Part shown: piece by piece, positions 22,014-34,200 of the stretch | Layout: each line of letters begins with the position of its first letter | Numbering within the stretch: position 1 is the first letter of the stretch | Origin: Quillaja saponaria | Taxonomy: Eukaryota > Streptophyta > Magnoliopsida > Fabales > Quillajaceae | DNA length: 64,000 nucleotides | Reading direction: 5' to 3' | Assembly (NCBI GenBank): GCA_029379385.1 | Contig: CM055607.1 | Span: 4,154,001 to 4,218,000 of the forward strand | The notes under the pieces: model-generated | The model's database searches: none | What the model was told of the DNA's origin: nothing | What the model saw: only the letters and a program-made list of their open reading frames with translations | Made by a program: the position numbers and the translations under genes

Positions 22014-25000
22014 ATGGTGGAAGATAAGGGGAAGAAATCGAAGGTTGCTCAGGCGGAAGATTCCGATCACATTGACGGTGAACTCGTTCTTTCCGTTGAA
22101 AAGTTGCAGGAAGTACAAGATGAGCTCGAAAAGGTTTTTCCTTTACTTATTTATCTTAGGCATTTTTATTTGGTGCTTATATGTTATGCACGTATGGTAA
22201 GCTAATATGTATGTGACTATTTTCGTCAATGTAATTGGTGCATTAATATGAATTTAGCTGACACATTTGTTCGTGCTTTATTATTGAATTTGAAAATGCA
22301 GCTCTACATCTTTAATATATTTTATTACCCAGTAAAGAAATAGTTGCTGTTTAGATGAATTGCTTGAAAATTCAGAGATTGGAATATTCGTGACTTCTTA
22401 GTAGCACATGAGGTGAAGAAATGTATCATGAGTAGAAAATTGGCATGCTAAAGTTGAGGTCTTAAGGTTTCACTTTTAAATCCACTCCTATTGCTACCTC
22501 TGTGAAAACCTTTACTCGTTGGTTTGTGAAAATTGCTAGTAATAAGTACTGTTTTGTGAATGTAATCCTTGGCTTTGGACATGTCATTATAAGCGTGTTT
22601 ATTTCAATTTGACTAACAAGTTTCGTGATGGGCCTGGGCTTTCATAATTTAAAGGATGCGCATAACTGGGACTACAAAATTGTTTGGAATTTTGTAGAAT
22701 TTGGTAAATCAAGCGATGCATGAGTGTTAATATGGCTGTTTGCATTTTCTGTAGTAAGTTTCTCTTACACACAACTGGGACTACAAAATTGTTTGGAATT
22801 TTGTAGAATTTGGTAAATAAAGCTATGCATGAGTGTTAATATGGCTGTCTCTGAATTTTCTGTTGTGTAATTCCATTCAGTCCACTATCCCACTTCTAGA
22901 GTGATGGACTTGTAGAAAAATTGGGGCCATGATCATGTGAATGTCCTAGTTTGCCACTCTATGTTACTCTTTGCTCGGTTTGGTATTTTATCTATTAAGG
23001 TAATTTAACATCCATCATGCTAGGTACTTTTAAAGTGAGTGTATCTGTGTGACTGCAATAACTTAGATTTTTTTGTGAATGTTTATTACAATAAATATCT
23101 GATGCAGGTAGCTAATGACATTTGTCTCTACAGGTTAACGAGGAAGCTAGTGATAAAGTATTAGAAGTCGACCAGAAATATAATGAGATACGCAGGCCTG
23201 TCTATGTCAAACGGAACGAGATCATCAAATCTATTCCTGACTTCTGGTTAACTGCTGTTAGTGATCCATATATTCTCAAAATATCTCTATTTCAATGTTT
23301 GTTGTTCTGAAACTGTGCATTTGGGAATCATTACATCACTATGAATCATTTCCTTCTTTCACCGTGCAGTTCTTGAGTCATCCTGCACTCTCTGATCTTT
23401 TCACTGATGAAGACCAGAAGGTTTGACAAATGATCTGGAAATTGATCATATTGTTAGATATTCTAATATTATAATGATGTAGTTTTCATGTTGCGTCATC
23501 ATCTTGGTGTTAAGTTCTTGATTCTATTTCCAAACATTGAGAAATGTTTGTCTAATTATCAGTCCTTTCTTATTTTCTTGACATAGATCTTCAAGTACTT
23601 AGATTCCCTTGATGTTGAAGACTTCAAAGATGTGAAGTTGGGGTACTCCATCACATTTGTAAGCATCTTTTCTTACCCTTGTATTATGTGGACCTGTTTT
23701 CATTTTGTACTGGAATACAATATATGGTGTTATCTGTTAATATGTTTGAATAGTTGGTTTTTTATGACTTGTTGTTGACTGACGCATTTTTCACTCTCTC
23801 TAATTACAGATTTTTAATGAGAATCCATACTTTGAGGACACAAAATTGACAAAAACCTTCACGTTCTTTGATGAGGGAACAACTAAGATCACTGGTACTG
23901 CCATCAAGTGGATGGAGGGCATGGTAATGTTACATTGTTGTCTCATTTGAAGTCTTTTATTATTCATGTTTTTTAACAACATCTGATGATAAATAGTAAC
24001 CTGTGAAGGGTCCTGCTAATGGAATCAATCATGAGAAGAAAGGAAACAAACGTCCTCTTGCTGATGAGAGGTACTGATGAGACATTATGGTCTTTAATCA
24101 AGAAATATGGTGGTACTGTTTGAAGCCATTAAATTTTGTACATCTGTTAATTATTATGGAAAGAATTATAAAATTTGTTTAACAAATTAAAATCTTCTTT
24201 TATAGAATTCATTTATTTGTTGTTGAACATTTTAGGATATTGTTCATGAAGAGATATGGCATCACACTTTGACTGGGGCCTGGCATTGAAGGTTTAATGT
24301 TATAGGAATTGGAGGGACCTGCTATTTAGGTTTAGAGTTAGCAGGGTTAACATGTGGTGTTCATAGTCTATGTTTTAGACTATGACAAAAGGTTTCGAAA
24401 TGCCAATGCAAACCTGAACCACCAAAACTTTTTTTGCACTCTGTGATGTCAACTACCTTGTAGATGTCAGTGTTAGAAGTTCATCGTATACATGTGTTTT
24501 ACACATTGAATACCATTACTTCTGAAAACTCCAAATGTCAGCACGCGTGGCTTTATTTATAACTTAGCCTTAGGGCAAAAAGATTCAAGTGGATGCTTTT
24601 GTCCTGTTGTTTCTTTTAAATCTTTCACGTGCATTCCTTCCAAACTCCAGCTTCATTATTATTTTTTTCTTCTATGGACCCAGCTTCTTTAGTTGGTTTG
24701 GTGAAACTCAACAGCAAGCTATTGGAGAGTTTAATGATGAGGTAAACTGTCTTTTCAAATTTGTAAATCTATCAATATATTGGGTTATAACAGTGTCTAT
24801 TTTGAGATTGGCAATGTCAACTCTTTTGATGTATTATCAGAGCAATACTAGTGGTTTGTCCATTTGATTCATATATTCGATATTCAAATACATCACAGCA
24901 TTGCCTTTCTGGAAAAACTAAAAAATAAATAGAATGGAGGACACTGCATCAAGTTTCACAATATAGTGCAAAAGAAAGAAAAAAAAAGGCTGAACTGAGT

Positions 25001-27349
25001 TAATAAAAGCGTTTGTATCTTCTCTTTTATGATTTAGTTGGGTTTTCACCATGATTTGCAGGTTGCTGAGATAATTAAAGAAGATTTATGGCCTAATCCT
25101 CTCAAGTATTTCAACAATGTAATTATCTATCATTTAAACCAGTTTCAGTTCTTATTTTACTTATTACTTTTAGCACAAATTTACAGTTAATGGAATATCT
25201 GGATTGATGTTACATATTAGTTTTAATTTGTTGATTGAACTATGTTGTGAATTTATTATTGCAGGAGGCTGATGAGGAGGACTCTGATGGCGATGAAGAT
25301 GAAGAAGAGGTGATATTCATTAATATAATTACTTTCTTCTGATAATGTGTTGCTGATATACACATTTGCACTTGCTTACTGTTTTAGTGGTTTGGGGTTC
25401 TACATTCTTTCATTATTGTTGCAACTCACTGATTAGTCCTGCAAGTTCTTATGCCATTCCACATGAATGGCTGTACATAACCTGTAACGTACAAGATGTC
25501 TTCTGTCAATCGAGTTCTGTATTTAGAGAATGTAACATCAGACAACATCTGCATAATTTGTCTGGTGCATGACATAGAAAAATGTGCCATATTAGTTGTT
25601 GAGCAAAGTGACCGAATTCAGAGACAGTTTAGGCAAATATGTCTATCCTTATTGTGGATCTGACTATTAATATTTACACGAAAACCACCCTATAGGCTAT
25701 AGGGTATTTAGATTCTTATATGTCGCTGATGGTGAAAAGTGACGTCGCTCTTTCTCTTCTCCTTATCCCCCTTCTGAGTTGAAATATTACCAAGATCAGA
25801 TTAGTGAAACTTTTGACCAATTTGCTTGGTTAGGATATATATATAAATTATATTTATATCTTTTGATTACATGCCTTGCAAAAGGTCAGCAAGAGGTCCT
25901 TTTTTTTTTCTTCCCTCTCTAGGATTTCAAACCCACAAACGGATCTTAAGTTTAGCATGGCTTACTTGTATGTAATTTTTACCCTAAATTATCTATAATA
26001 GTATACCTGATAGACCTTTTTCTGTCTTCCCGCCTTTCCACTGGGGAAAATTTATCTCTAGATTTCTCTTTAGGTCTTAAAACTAATATAGCCAAAATTT
26101 GCAAGATCTTCCCAAGATCATTCATGTTTTACAATATAACTCTTTGGGACATCCATTTTTCTTAGTGATTTTTTTTGGATATCCATTTTCTTTGTGATTT
26201 TATTGGATTCTTTGGGATATCCATTTCATATCTGTTCTTCTTTTTAAAAATGACTTCCAGATTTGATTGACGTGTAAATATGTTATTGATGTATATTTGT
26301 TTTTTCTGTACTGAGTTGGCTGATATTCTAGCTATAGTAATGGAAAGCCTATACTAAACATGTGGTTCTTATACATATGTTTATCTTTTCCCTTAAGTTT
26401 CAATTATCTTTTGGTTGATATACAAGGACAAGTGGAAATATCAATTAAAAGTTTCTGATTCATCACATTATAGATGAACAAAACTCTAGGTGAAAACTAT
26501 AGTATAATACTTTTGGCACTAGTTTCATTGGACAATCTTTTAATTCTATTGTATATGCTTGTTACCCTTCAACTCTTTCATGCATGTGCAAGTGCTCTTG
26601 GTAGGAACCAAGAGTATTTGATTTCACAGGAACATGATATATTCGTATGTAAATACACATACACGCACATACACACTTGTCATATTCAATCAAGCGGGCT
26701 GCAAACTGCCTATCAAGCCAGCCCTTGTGGTTTTGACTTCTGATTGGCTTGGAAAGGTCTAAAACCTAGCGAAGAAATGAGTTGTACGTGAGCCAGCTAA
26801 CAACTGGCTTGGTTCATGACCTCCCATAGTCTTAGAGTGGCTTTCACTTCAAAGCTCCACCTACCATGCTTCCTTTAATTGTAGATTTACTTTCTATCTC
26901 TCAAATTTATTTTGGCAGGTGAAAGTCCTTGCTCTTTTTATCTCTCTTTTTCTTTTTTGGTAAAATGATATCTGCTGTCCCTAAAGTATTGCTCTTCTGT
27001 CATTTTGTCCTAAAAGTATTTCTTAGGTCAATTTTGTACCATAACTTTCAAATCTGCACTATTGTAGGCTAGGCATTTACATAATATTTTTATTTCTATA
27101 TGATCCCAGTTGTTTGCCTATATCAATCTTCTTGAAGTGCTATTTTATCGCAATTGATTCTTCTCTATTTGCTGTTTGAACTAATGCTTTCATGTTGGAG
27201 CAGAATTTTCAGATGTTTTCACCAGTCTAATGGATGATGCTGTTTCGTAGCTTCCTATTTTATGGTCTGATTTCTGTGTGATGTTTGCTCAGGAAAATGG
27301 TGATCTGGAGGAACATGATGATGAAGATGTTAACGAAGAGGACAGCTAA
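22014..27349 (+). CDS. NRP1: NAP1-related protein (SET/NAP histone chaperone)
   Basis: Nuclear H2A/H2B chaperone of the SET/NAP1 family. In Arabidopsis NRP1 and NRP2 act in root growth, chromatin assembly and recombination. Ten exons: 22014-22133, 23134-23256, 23370-23420, 23587-23658, 23810-23923, 24009-24070, 24684-24741, 25062-25118, 25265-25309, 27293-27349. They total 759 bases, 252 residues, close to the family length. The N-terminal helix region ([15 protein letters not shown], then [19 protein letters not shown]) is the dimerisation coiled coil. [36 protein letters not shown] and [13 protein letters not shown] are NAP-domain signatures. The C-terminus is strongly acidic ([15 protein letters not shown], then a short acidic last exon). 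All phases agree and all introns are GT-AG. The last intron is about 2 kb. The start is the first ATG after the leader and matches the family. Confidence 0.95.
22665..22870. repeat. Tandem duplication of about 105 bp in NRP1 intron 1
   Basis: Two near-identical copies begin at ACTGGGACTACAAAATTGTT (about 22666 and about 22772). They remain alike through GAATTTGGTAAAT, GCATGAGTGTTAATATGGCT. A recent slippage or unequal-exchange product. Confidence 0.9.
25310..27292. other. Large last intron of NRP1
   Basis: T-rich and without a coding frame. At about 26150-26230 a segment holding GGATATCCATTTT-type text is repeated two to three times. A (CA)n-like run sits near 26655-26675. Confidence 0.6.
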
Positions 27350-28537
27350 ACTCTTTCGGGCATGGAACACATGTTTTTCTTTTTCTTTTCTGTCTTACAG
27401 TTAGTACGAAATGAATATTTATGGTTTGCATGGAAAGACAATTTTGCTGCTATAATGGTAGCTTCTTTTGTAGCCGAGACTGCTACTCGTCTTTCCATTG
27501 AGCTGCTTATCCTTAGGCATTTTAGTTTGCACAGTTCCTGCTTACTCCATGCAGATTGTGTCTTTAGTTTTACCTACTAAGTACCAAAGTAGAGGAAGCT
27601 TCAGCTGATGCCCAGCATCTTACACTTTTGTTTATATTTTAACTTGTTTATCTGCAGTTTCTTCAGCTAGTTATAAAAAAAGATTATCTTGATTCTTGTT
27701 TTCGTTTGTTTCTTTTGGGTATAATGACCATGTGGATTCACTTGATGATACGATATCAATGATACCTGTGGCTTCAGCTTGATGCAGCACAAATTTATTT
27801 AAATGCTTCAGGTGGTTTTAGATATGGAGAAACACGTTGAATGCTATTATATTGTATAATCAGAAGGAAATTTTTGTCAGGATGAGAATCACACATCCAA
27901 GCAACACCTTAATCAATTTGATTTTCCAACCGGCAACAAGTTTTTTTTTTTTTTTTTTTTTCTTTTTCTACTTCCCCAATCTTTGTTATCATAATGCAGA
28001 GCTGCATGAATTTTCAGTTATTCAGCAGAACCAATAGTCAGCTTGCAAAAATTGGGAAACAAACACTACTTACAGAATCCCAAATACCAGACTGAACATC
28101 CTTGTTATCCACTTATAATAATCTGTGTTTCGGTTCAACTCAAAAAGATGGAGGGTAAAAAGTCCACAGATTCAGCCAGTAATTGAAGGCTTTCTATACA
28201 AAGAAAAGATAAAAAAAAGTATTAGATCTCCATTACAATATTGTTACATTTTACACTATTTACCGAACAAGAAGTAAAATTAGCATGAAAAAGAATTCCC
28301 CAAGGAGTGTTAGTGACACTGCCCAAACAACAGAGGGTGTGAGTTTAAGCCTAGATATTAAATGTATTCTCATTGCCTAAATTCTAGATGAAATCCGTTT
28401 TGCGAGTTACGGACTCTGCCAAATCTTCCCTTTTATTGAACCATATACTCGAGTAGGGAAATGAGTCCCAACTCCCTGCATTGTGACTGAATGTCATAAA
28501 GCTGAATTTCTATATTCTATTTCAAACTATGCCCAGT
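27350..28537. other. Tail-to-tail intergenic region
   Basis: 3' flanks of NRP1 (+) and of the PPR gene (-). Contains a poly-T run at about 27941-27961. No additional gene seen. Confidence 0.6.
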
Positions 28538-30565
28538 TCACATATTTCTGACCTCAATCAGACTGTGGGCAGGTTTTTTCTGTAATCCTACCTCATTAAT
28601 CATATGTCTCATGTTTTCTGCATCTTTCCACCTTCCGACAGCAGAGTAAATTTTACCCAGCAAAACATAATTTCCTGTATTTTGGGGTTCAAACTCAAAA
28701 AGCCACTTTGCAGCCACCTCTCCTAGTTCAACATTCTCATGAATCACAGAAGCACCTAGCAGTGCACCCCATACAGCATGGTTAGGTATAACTGGCATGT
28801 CCTTAATAATATCATAAGCTTCATTGAGTCGACCAGCACGACCAAGAAGATCAACAATGCAAGTAAAATGGTCAGAATGAGGGATAACTTGGTGATGTTC
28901 AAGCATGAACTTGAATAAACCCAAACCCTCGTCAACCAAGCCTGCGTGGCTGCATGCATGCAGAACAGATGTGAAAGTTACTTCATTTGGTTTTACCCCA
29001 GATTGCACCATCTGATAAAAAAGTGAAACAGCAGACCTACCTTGCCCATGCTTTCCATAAGCAGCAATTATTGCACTCCATATGATAATGTCCTTGTTCT
29101 TCTGAGGAATTCCATTAAAAATCTCATAAGCATATCCTAAACTTCCAGACTTTGAGTATACATCAACCAGAACTGTTACTACTTCAAGTCTGTATAGAAA
29201 TCCAGACCTTAAAAGATAGCAGTGTATATTCATTGCTTGTCGAAGGTCTGCTAGAATAGCATATGCAGGAAGGAGACTGTTCAAGGTTGCATCATTGAGT
29301 TGTATTTCTTCAAATAGCATTTGCTTGAAAAGTTCTATTGCTTCTCTTGCAAACCCATTATGAATAAACCCAGATAGAGCAGCATTCCATGGAACTGTTC
29401 TCTTTTTAGAAGTTTTAGCAAATACTTGAAAACTGAGATCAATGCGGTTGCATTTTGCATACATGTCAATTAATGCAGTTTCCACAATGACCTCAGACTC
29501 GAGTTTTTGCCTTATTGTCCATCCATGCAAGCACCTGCCATGCTTCAAAGAAACCAGACTGGCACAGGCTGATAGCAGAGATGCTATACTTACTAAATTG
29601 GGCTTCACCCCTTCATACTGCATATCCTGACAAAGTGCCAATGCACTTTTTGCATCACCGTCCAAAAGGTATCCATTGATCATGGTTGTCCATGTCACCA
29701 CATCCTTCTCCTCCATTTTCTCGACTAACAACCGCGCTTCATTCATACTTCTGCACTTCACATACATGTCCACCAATGCATTCTTCACTGCAATATTATC
29801 CCCAAAACCCTTCTCTTGAACTAACTTATGAACCTCTTTGCCCAACTCAAGATCCATCAAGCAACCACAAGCTGGCAATACTGAAACCATGGTAGCACAA
29901 TCAGGATCTACACCCACATCCTTCATCCAATTAAAAATCAACAAAGCCTCCTTGGCAAAGTAATTTCGTAAATACCCATTAATCATTGTATTCCATGACA
30001 CCACAGTTCGTTCCTGCATTGCATCAAAAACCCGTTGAGCTGCTTCCTTCTTCCCACAATTCATATACATAGCCAACAAAGAGTTCTGTACAAATGAGTC
30101 CGACTCAAAGCCGGCCATTAATGTTCGCCCATGAACTCCAACACCAATATCAATCAGCAATAGGTCCCCACATGCCTTAATAATAAACGGGTATGTAAAT
30201 TTATCCGGCTGACTCTGACATGAAGCAAGCATATCAACGAACAAGTTAAGTGCATTATATGGTTGACCATTTTGTACATACATCCTGATCATTATATTCC
30301 ACGAAAACAGGCTTCGTGTAGGCAACTTATCAAACAGCTCACGTGCATACAACATATAACTACATTGTGCATAGGTCGCTGCAAGGTTTGAGCGAAGATG
30401 CGAGGAGGAGAAGAGGCCTAAGGTGATGATGTGGGCATGAAGCTGTTTAGTTTTCGAAAGGGACCGAGCTGCCGCATAATTTCGAAGAAGTGACTCGCAT
30501 TGGGCTGCCGTGATGGTAAGTAAGTTCTTGGCTTTGGACAGTGCCGCCTGAGACAGGCCATTCAT
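28538..30565 (-). CDS. E-class PPR protein, At5g39350-like
   Basis: Single exon, 675 residues. Tandem P-, L- and S-type pentatricopeptide repeats run from about residue 40 to 590, for example VVSWNTMINGYLRNYFAKEA, VVTWTTMINGYLLDGDAKSA and FTCIVDLLGRAGRLNEAYDI. An E-type C-terminal extension follows (NTGNYVLLGKIYSAVGRWKD, then KKPAHSLIEVRNM) with no DYW deaminase domain. Such proteins bind organelle transcripts one base per repeat, often as C-to-U editing specificity factors that recruit a separate deaminase. The N-terminus MNGLSQAALSKAKN matches the start of Arabidopsis At5g39350 as I remember it, which supports both the start and the orthology. The RNA target cannot be read here. Likely destination is a mitochondrion or plastid. 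Confidence 0.95.
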   Translation of the reverse strand: MNGLSQAALSKAKNLLTITAAQCESLLRNYAAARSLSKTKQLHAHIITLGLFSSSHLRSNLAATYAQCSYMLYARELFDKLPTRSLFSWNIMIRMYVQNGQPYNALNLFVDMLASCQSQPDKFTYPFIIKACGDLLLIDIGVGVHGRTLMAGFESDSFVQNSLLAMYMNCGKKEAAQRVFDAMQERTVVSWNTMINGYLRNYFAKEALLIFNWMKDVGVDPDCATMVSVLPACGCLMDLELGKEVHKLVQEKGFGDNIAVKNALVDMYVKCRSMNEARLLVEKMEEKDVVTWTTMINGYLLDGDAKSALALCQDMQYEGVKPNLVSIASLLSACASLVSLKHGRCLHGWTIRQKLESEVIVETALIDMYAKCNRIDLSFQVFAKTSKKRTVPWNAALSGFIHNGFAREAIELFKQMLFEEIQLNDATLNSLLPAYAILADLRQAMNIHCYLLRSGFLYRLEVVTVLVDVYSKSGSLGYAYEIFNGIPQKNKDIIIWSAIIAAYGKHGQGRSAVSLFYQMVQSGVKPNEVTFTSVLHACSHAGLVDEGLGLFKFMLEHHQVIPHSDHFTCIVDLLGRAGRLNEAYDIIKDMPVIPNHAVWGALLGASVIHENVELGEVAAKWLFEFEPQNTGNYVLLGKIYSAVGRWKDAENMRHMINEVGLQKKPAHSLIEVRNM

Positions 30566-31249
30566 CAGTTATTCAGTTCACAAAATGAACGAAGAGAAGA
30601 AAAGGGCAATTCAGAGTGTCAACGGGAACACTTGCCCCCGTGACGACAAGGTTGAATATGTGCGTGGGGGAATAGGCAATTCAAAATTTGATGCAATTTG
30701 GTGTTCAAATTATCATACTAATTTTATTATCCAATATATATATATATATATCATGCTAAACTTAACAGTAAATTTATCGAGTTGCTCAAAAAGATTAAGA
30801 TGACATGTTATTAATGAATCTCAGTAAAATACTCATTTGGGCAAAAGATTTCAAATACATTATAATCAACCCACAATAAATAGAAAGAGATAGAGTAATG
30901 CTATGAATAATCTAATATTAGTAGCATTTGGAATTAGCTTGTGCACTTAGGAGCACTCATTATCAGTGTCTTGTGTAATACAAAATGCCCAACTAAAAAA
31001 TTTTTGGATCCCCATCATAAGCTCCCATGATACAAGGTCACTTGTAGTTAATACACTAATAAGGATAAAGAAAACGATAGACAGAACACAAAAAATATAT
31101 TCCGCTTGTATAAAACTTGGAAATAATTCATTATACTACAAAAAATTCATTTGAGTGAGCAAAAACAATTTTATAAATACTATAAATGTCTTCAACCCTG
31201 TGTATAAAAGGCTTTGATATGAGAATGCAGCTAGTTTACAGATGACGTC
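30566..31249. other. Spacer between the PPR gene and the THADA homologue
   Basis: Upstream region of the PPR gene and 3' flank of the THADA-like gene, both minus strand. A TA microsatellite lies at about 30735-30752. No gene seen. Confidence 0.6.
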
Positions 31250-34200
31250 TTAGCCAAGAAAATAGGGACTGAATTCATCCCATATAGTGTCATCTCCCAC
31301 TTCAATGAGCAAGTCATTGATAATGTCACCACCAATTTTCTCATGTGATTTTAGGACTACTAAATACAAGTTAGCAATTAAAGGGTTCCTCAGAAATAAT
31401 TTGACAGTTCTACCAATCTCAGAAAGACCAGATATTAGAGGCACAGCATCTTCACTTGACACGTTCAGAATGCAGTTTGAAAGGGCATAAAAACCAAGTA
31501 AATTTGCATATAGGGGTAAAAATGCATCTTTGTGGTTACCCACACCTCCTATCCAATCAATTCCTCCCTGTTTGCCAATGTAGTCCTCAGCAAATGATAC
31601 CAACTGACGGCAAAACTTGGCTCTCAAGTCATATAGATAGGTTCTGAATCCTTGTTTGTCAACTTCCCAGGACTTTGAAATGGGAAGCTTTTCCAAATGG
31701 GAACAACAAATTTGGCTGATCAAAAGTTTCTCTTCATAATGATTGTCGATTTCCTTGTCAAATACCCGTCTCACCATGTCTCCTTTTGATACCACGCAGC
31801 CTGCAGCATTCAGTACCCACCTGGCAAGATCATCAAAATACTTAATCCAGTGACCGAAAATAGAAGAGAGATGATCAAAACTGAATCTTATCACTTTATC
31901 CACTTGGGTTGGAACGGAACCAACAGGTACGCTGCTTCCAGAACTTCCTGAAGTAAAGCACTTTTGGACATCCAAGGCAAGTCTCTGCCTAATCTCATCA
32001 TCTTCATCCTCCAGCAACTTGATACATGTGAACCACAAATCTAATATTTGATGAGCATAGAAATTAACAGCTTCATTTTGTTTGAAATTTGAGCTTGAAA
32101 AATCAGAGGGAATTCGCTTATTTAACACAAAGGAACCCACAAGTGAAGCCTGATCCAGTAACCCAGATGCTATCATGGAATCTGCTGCTGCCTTGCGTAT
32201 GCTTGCAGGCTCAGATGATTCACTATGTTGTTTAATCAGGTCTGTGAAAAAAATAATGCAGTCATACAAGTGAGCCAAAGTTCCTGATCCATTTAATTTA
32301 CCATATACTGCAGTTGTCTGTGTCACTTCATCAGAAAGAATATAGCTTGTAAATGACATTCCAAATCTCTTTGCACATACTCCCATACAGCAGATAAGGG
32401 TTTCTCGAGTCTTTGCATGTCTTGTCAGATTGTATAAGGAAACTAAAGTATCCCAAAATTGGAACACAGAATCAAAATCCATCTTCCCAACATAAGTTAA
32501 TTCAGCGCAGTTACCAGAACTAAGTTTTTCAAACTGCTGCAGATTCCAGACAAAAAGAATCCTCAGAATGTAATAGATACATCTATGATTCTTTTCTGAT
32601 GCTAAAAGCTTCATTAAGATCCCTTGGAGGTTAGTTTTAGACCAGTGCTGAATTTTCCTAATCTCACTGCTTGACATATCACGGACACAGCAACCAGATT
32701 CTGTTGCTTTCAGGAACTTGAGCAGCCACTTCAATGTTGCAAGTCGAACTTCATACGATGAATCTGACAAGCAACGAATCAGCCTATCCAGGAGCCCAGC
32801 AAAAGCATTCTCCTTTTCAGCATTCTGCAACAATTTCGATTCAGGGGGAGAGCATCTCAAAGGCATGTGAACAACCTCTTCCACATCCTTGGATGCTTGA
32901 AATACACAGCTGAAATAGGACACAGCTGCTTGTTCACGAAGTTCAGCAACCGCTGGGTCATAATATGACAGTCCATGTGAAGCTTCCAAATCCAAGCATT
33001 CTGTAGATGACTCCAAAAGTAGATTTCGGATCTCAGAGAAACTTTGGCTTATGTGGCATGAGCTTGAAATATTGAGCATCTGATCTAGAACCCTCAAAAA
33101 TGAGGCATTAATAATGGGGCAAGAACACCAGCTTGGGCTTGCAAGCCATGTACGGAGTACAAGAATTTGAACCAACTCACTAAGGATCTTATCTTTCTTT
33201 GAGAAATCTTCAAGATTTCTACAATTTGTATCCAGAAGAGAACTTAACTGCAACAGAATTCCATGGATCATATTAAAGGAGGTATGGTGGAGACTTGTAT
33301 GTGACACGGTGGATGAAGGAGGTGATAAGAGTTGGTTCTCCATACAGGGCAACTCGGAAGCAACATTGAGAAGGACAAGCGACAATTTCTCATTTGATAC
33401 AAGACCCGTTAAAGCTCTAGATGCAAGAACACGAACTCGTAGATTGCTCTGGATTGAGCACTTTCTGATGAATGGCATTAAAAGGAAAGGGTCTACCTGA
33501 TCTCCAGTCTCACCTGCAATTGTTGAAGGCTTGAGCCTGGATAAAAGAATAAGAACAGGGCACAAGCTTGGATGCAGATTATTTGCTAAGCCGGATTCTG
33601 AATTTTCAGAAGACACAGCCCCAAGCAATGCTGTAGCAACTTTCAGTTCATTGAGTAAAAATGGGTGCAATAATGGATACCTGCAGGAAACAAAATTCAA
33701 ACAATAGTCAATCAGGGGAAACATATAATCTTATTTCTGAGTATTCAACAAAAACAAATAATGAGTAGACAAGCTGCAATAAACTGATCTGTAATGTAAT
33801 ATTCATATAATGAGCAATAGACTTCCATAGACCAGCTTCCCAAGTCCACTTTCAAACTATCTGAAGAAACTAATCTGAAATGATTGTCGGTAGACATTAA
33901 AAGGCATGCCAAATACATATTAATAAGTAATGAAACAGGAAACGGAAAACGGAAAAAGAGATAACACATACACATGATTGCACTGATCCAACCACTGACC
34001 CACCCACAAACACACAACCTAAGGTAAAGGGAAGCATTTCCTCCTTGAGATATAATAAGCAGAGTCAAGACAAGACAAACTTCAGCATAAAAGAGCCCAC
34101 ATTCTCATTGCACATCTGTTCCCCCCTCCCCAAGATATATCGGAAAAACAGAAATGTAAACGAAAAAGAAAAAACAGAAGCAACACATCAAAGAGAGGAT

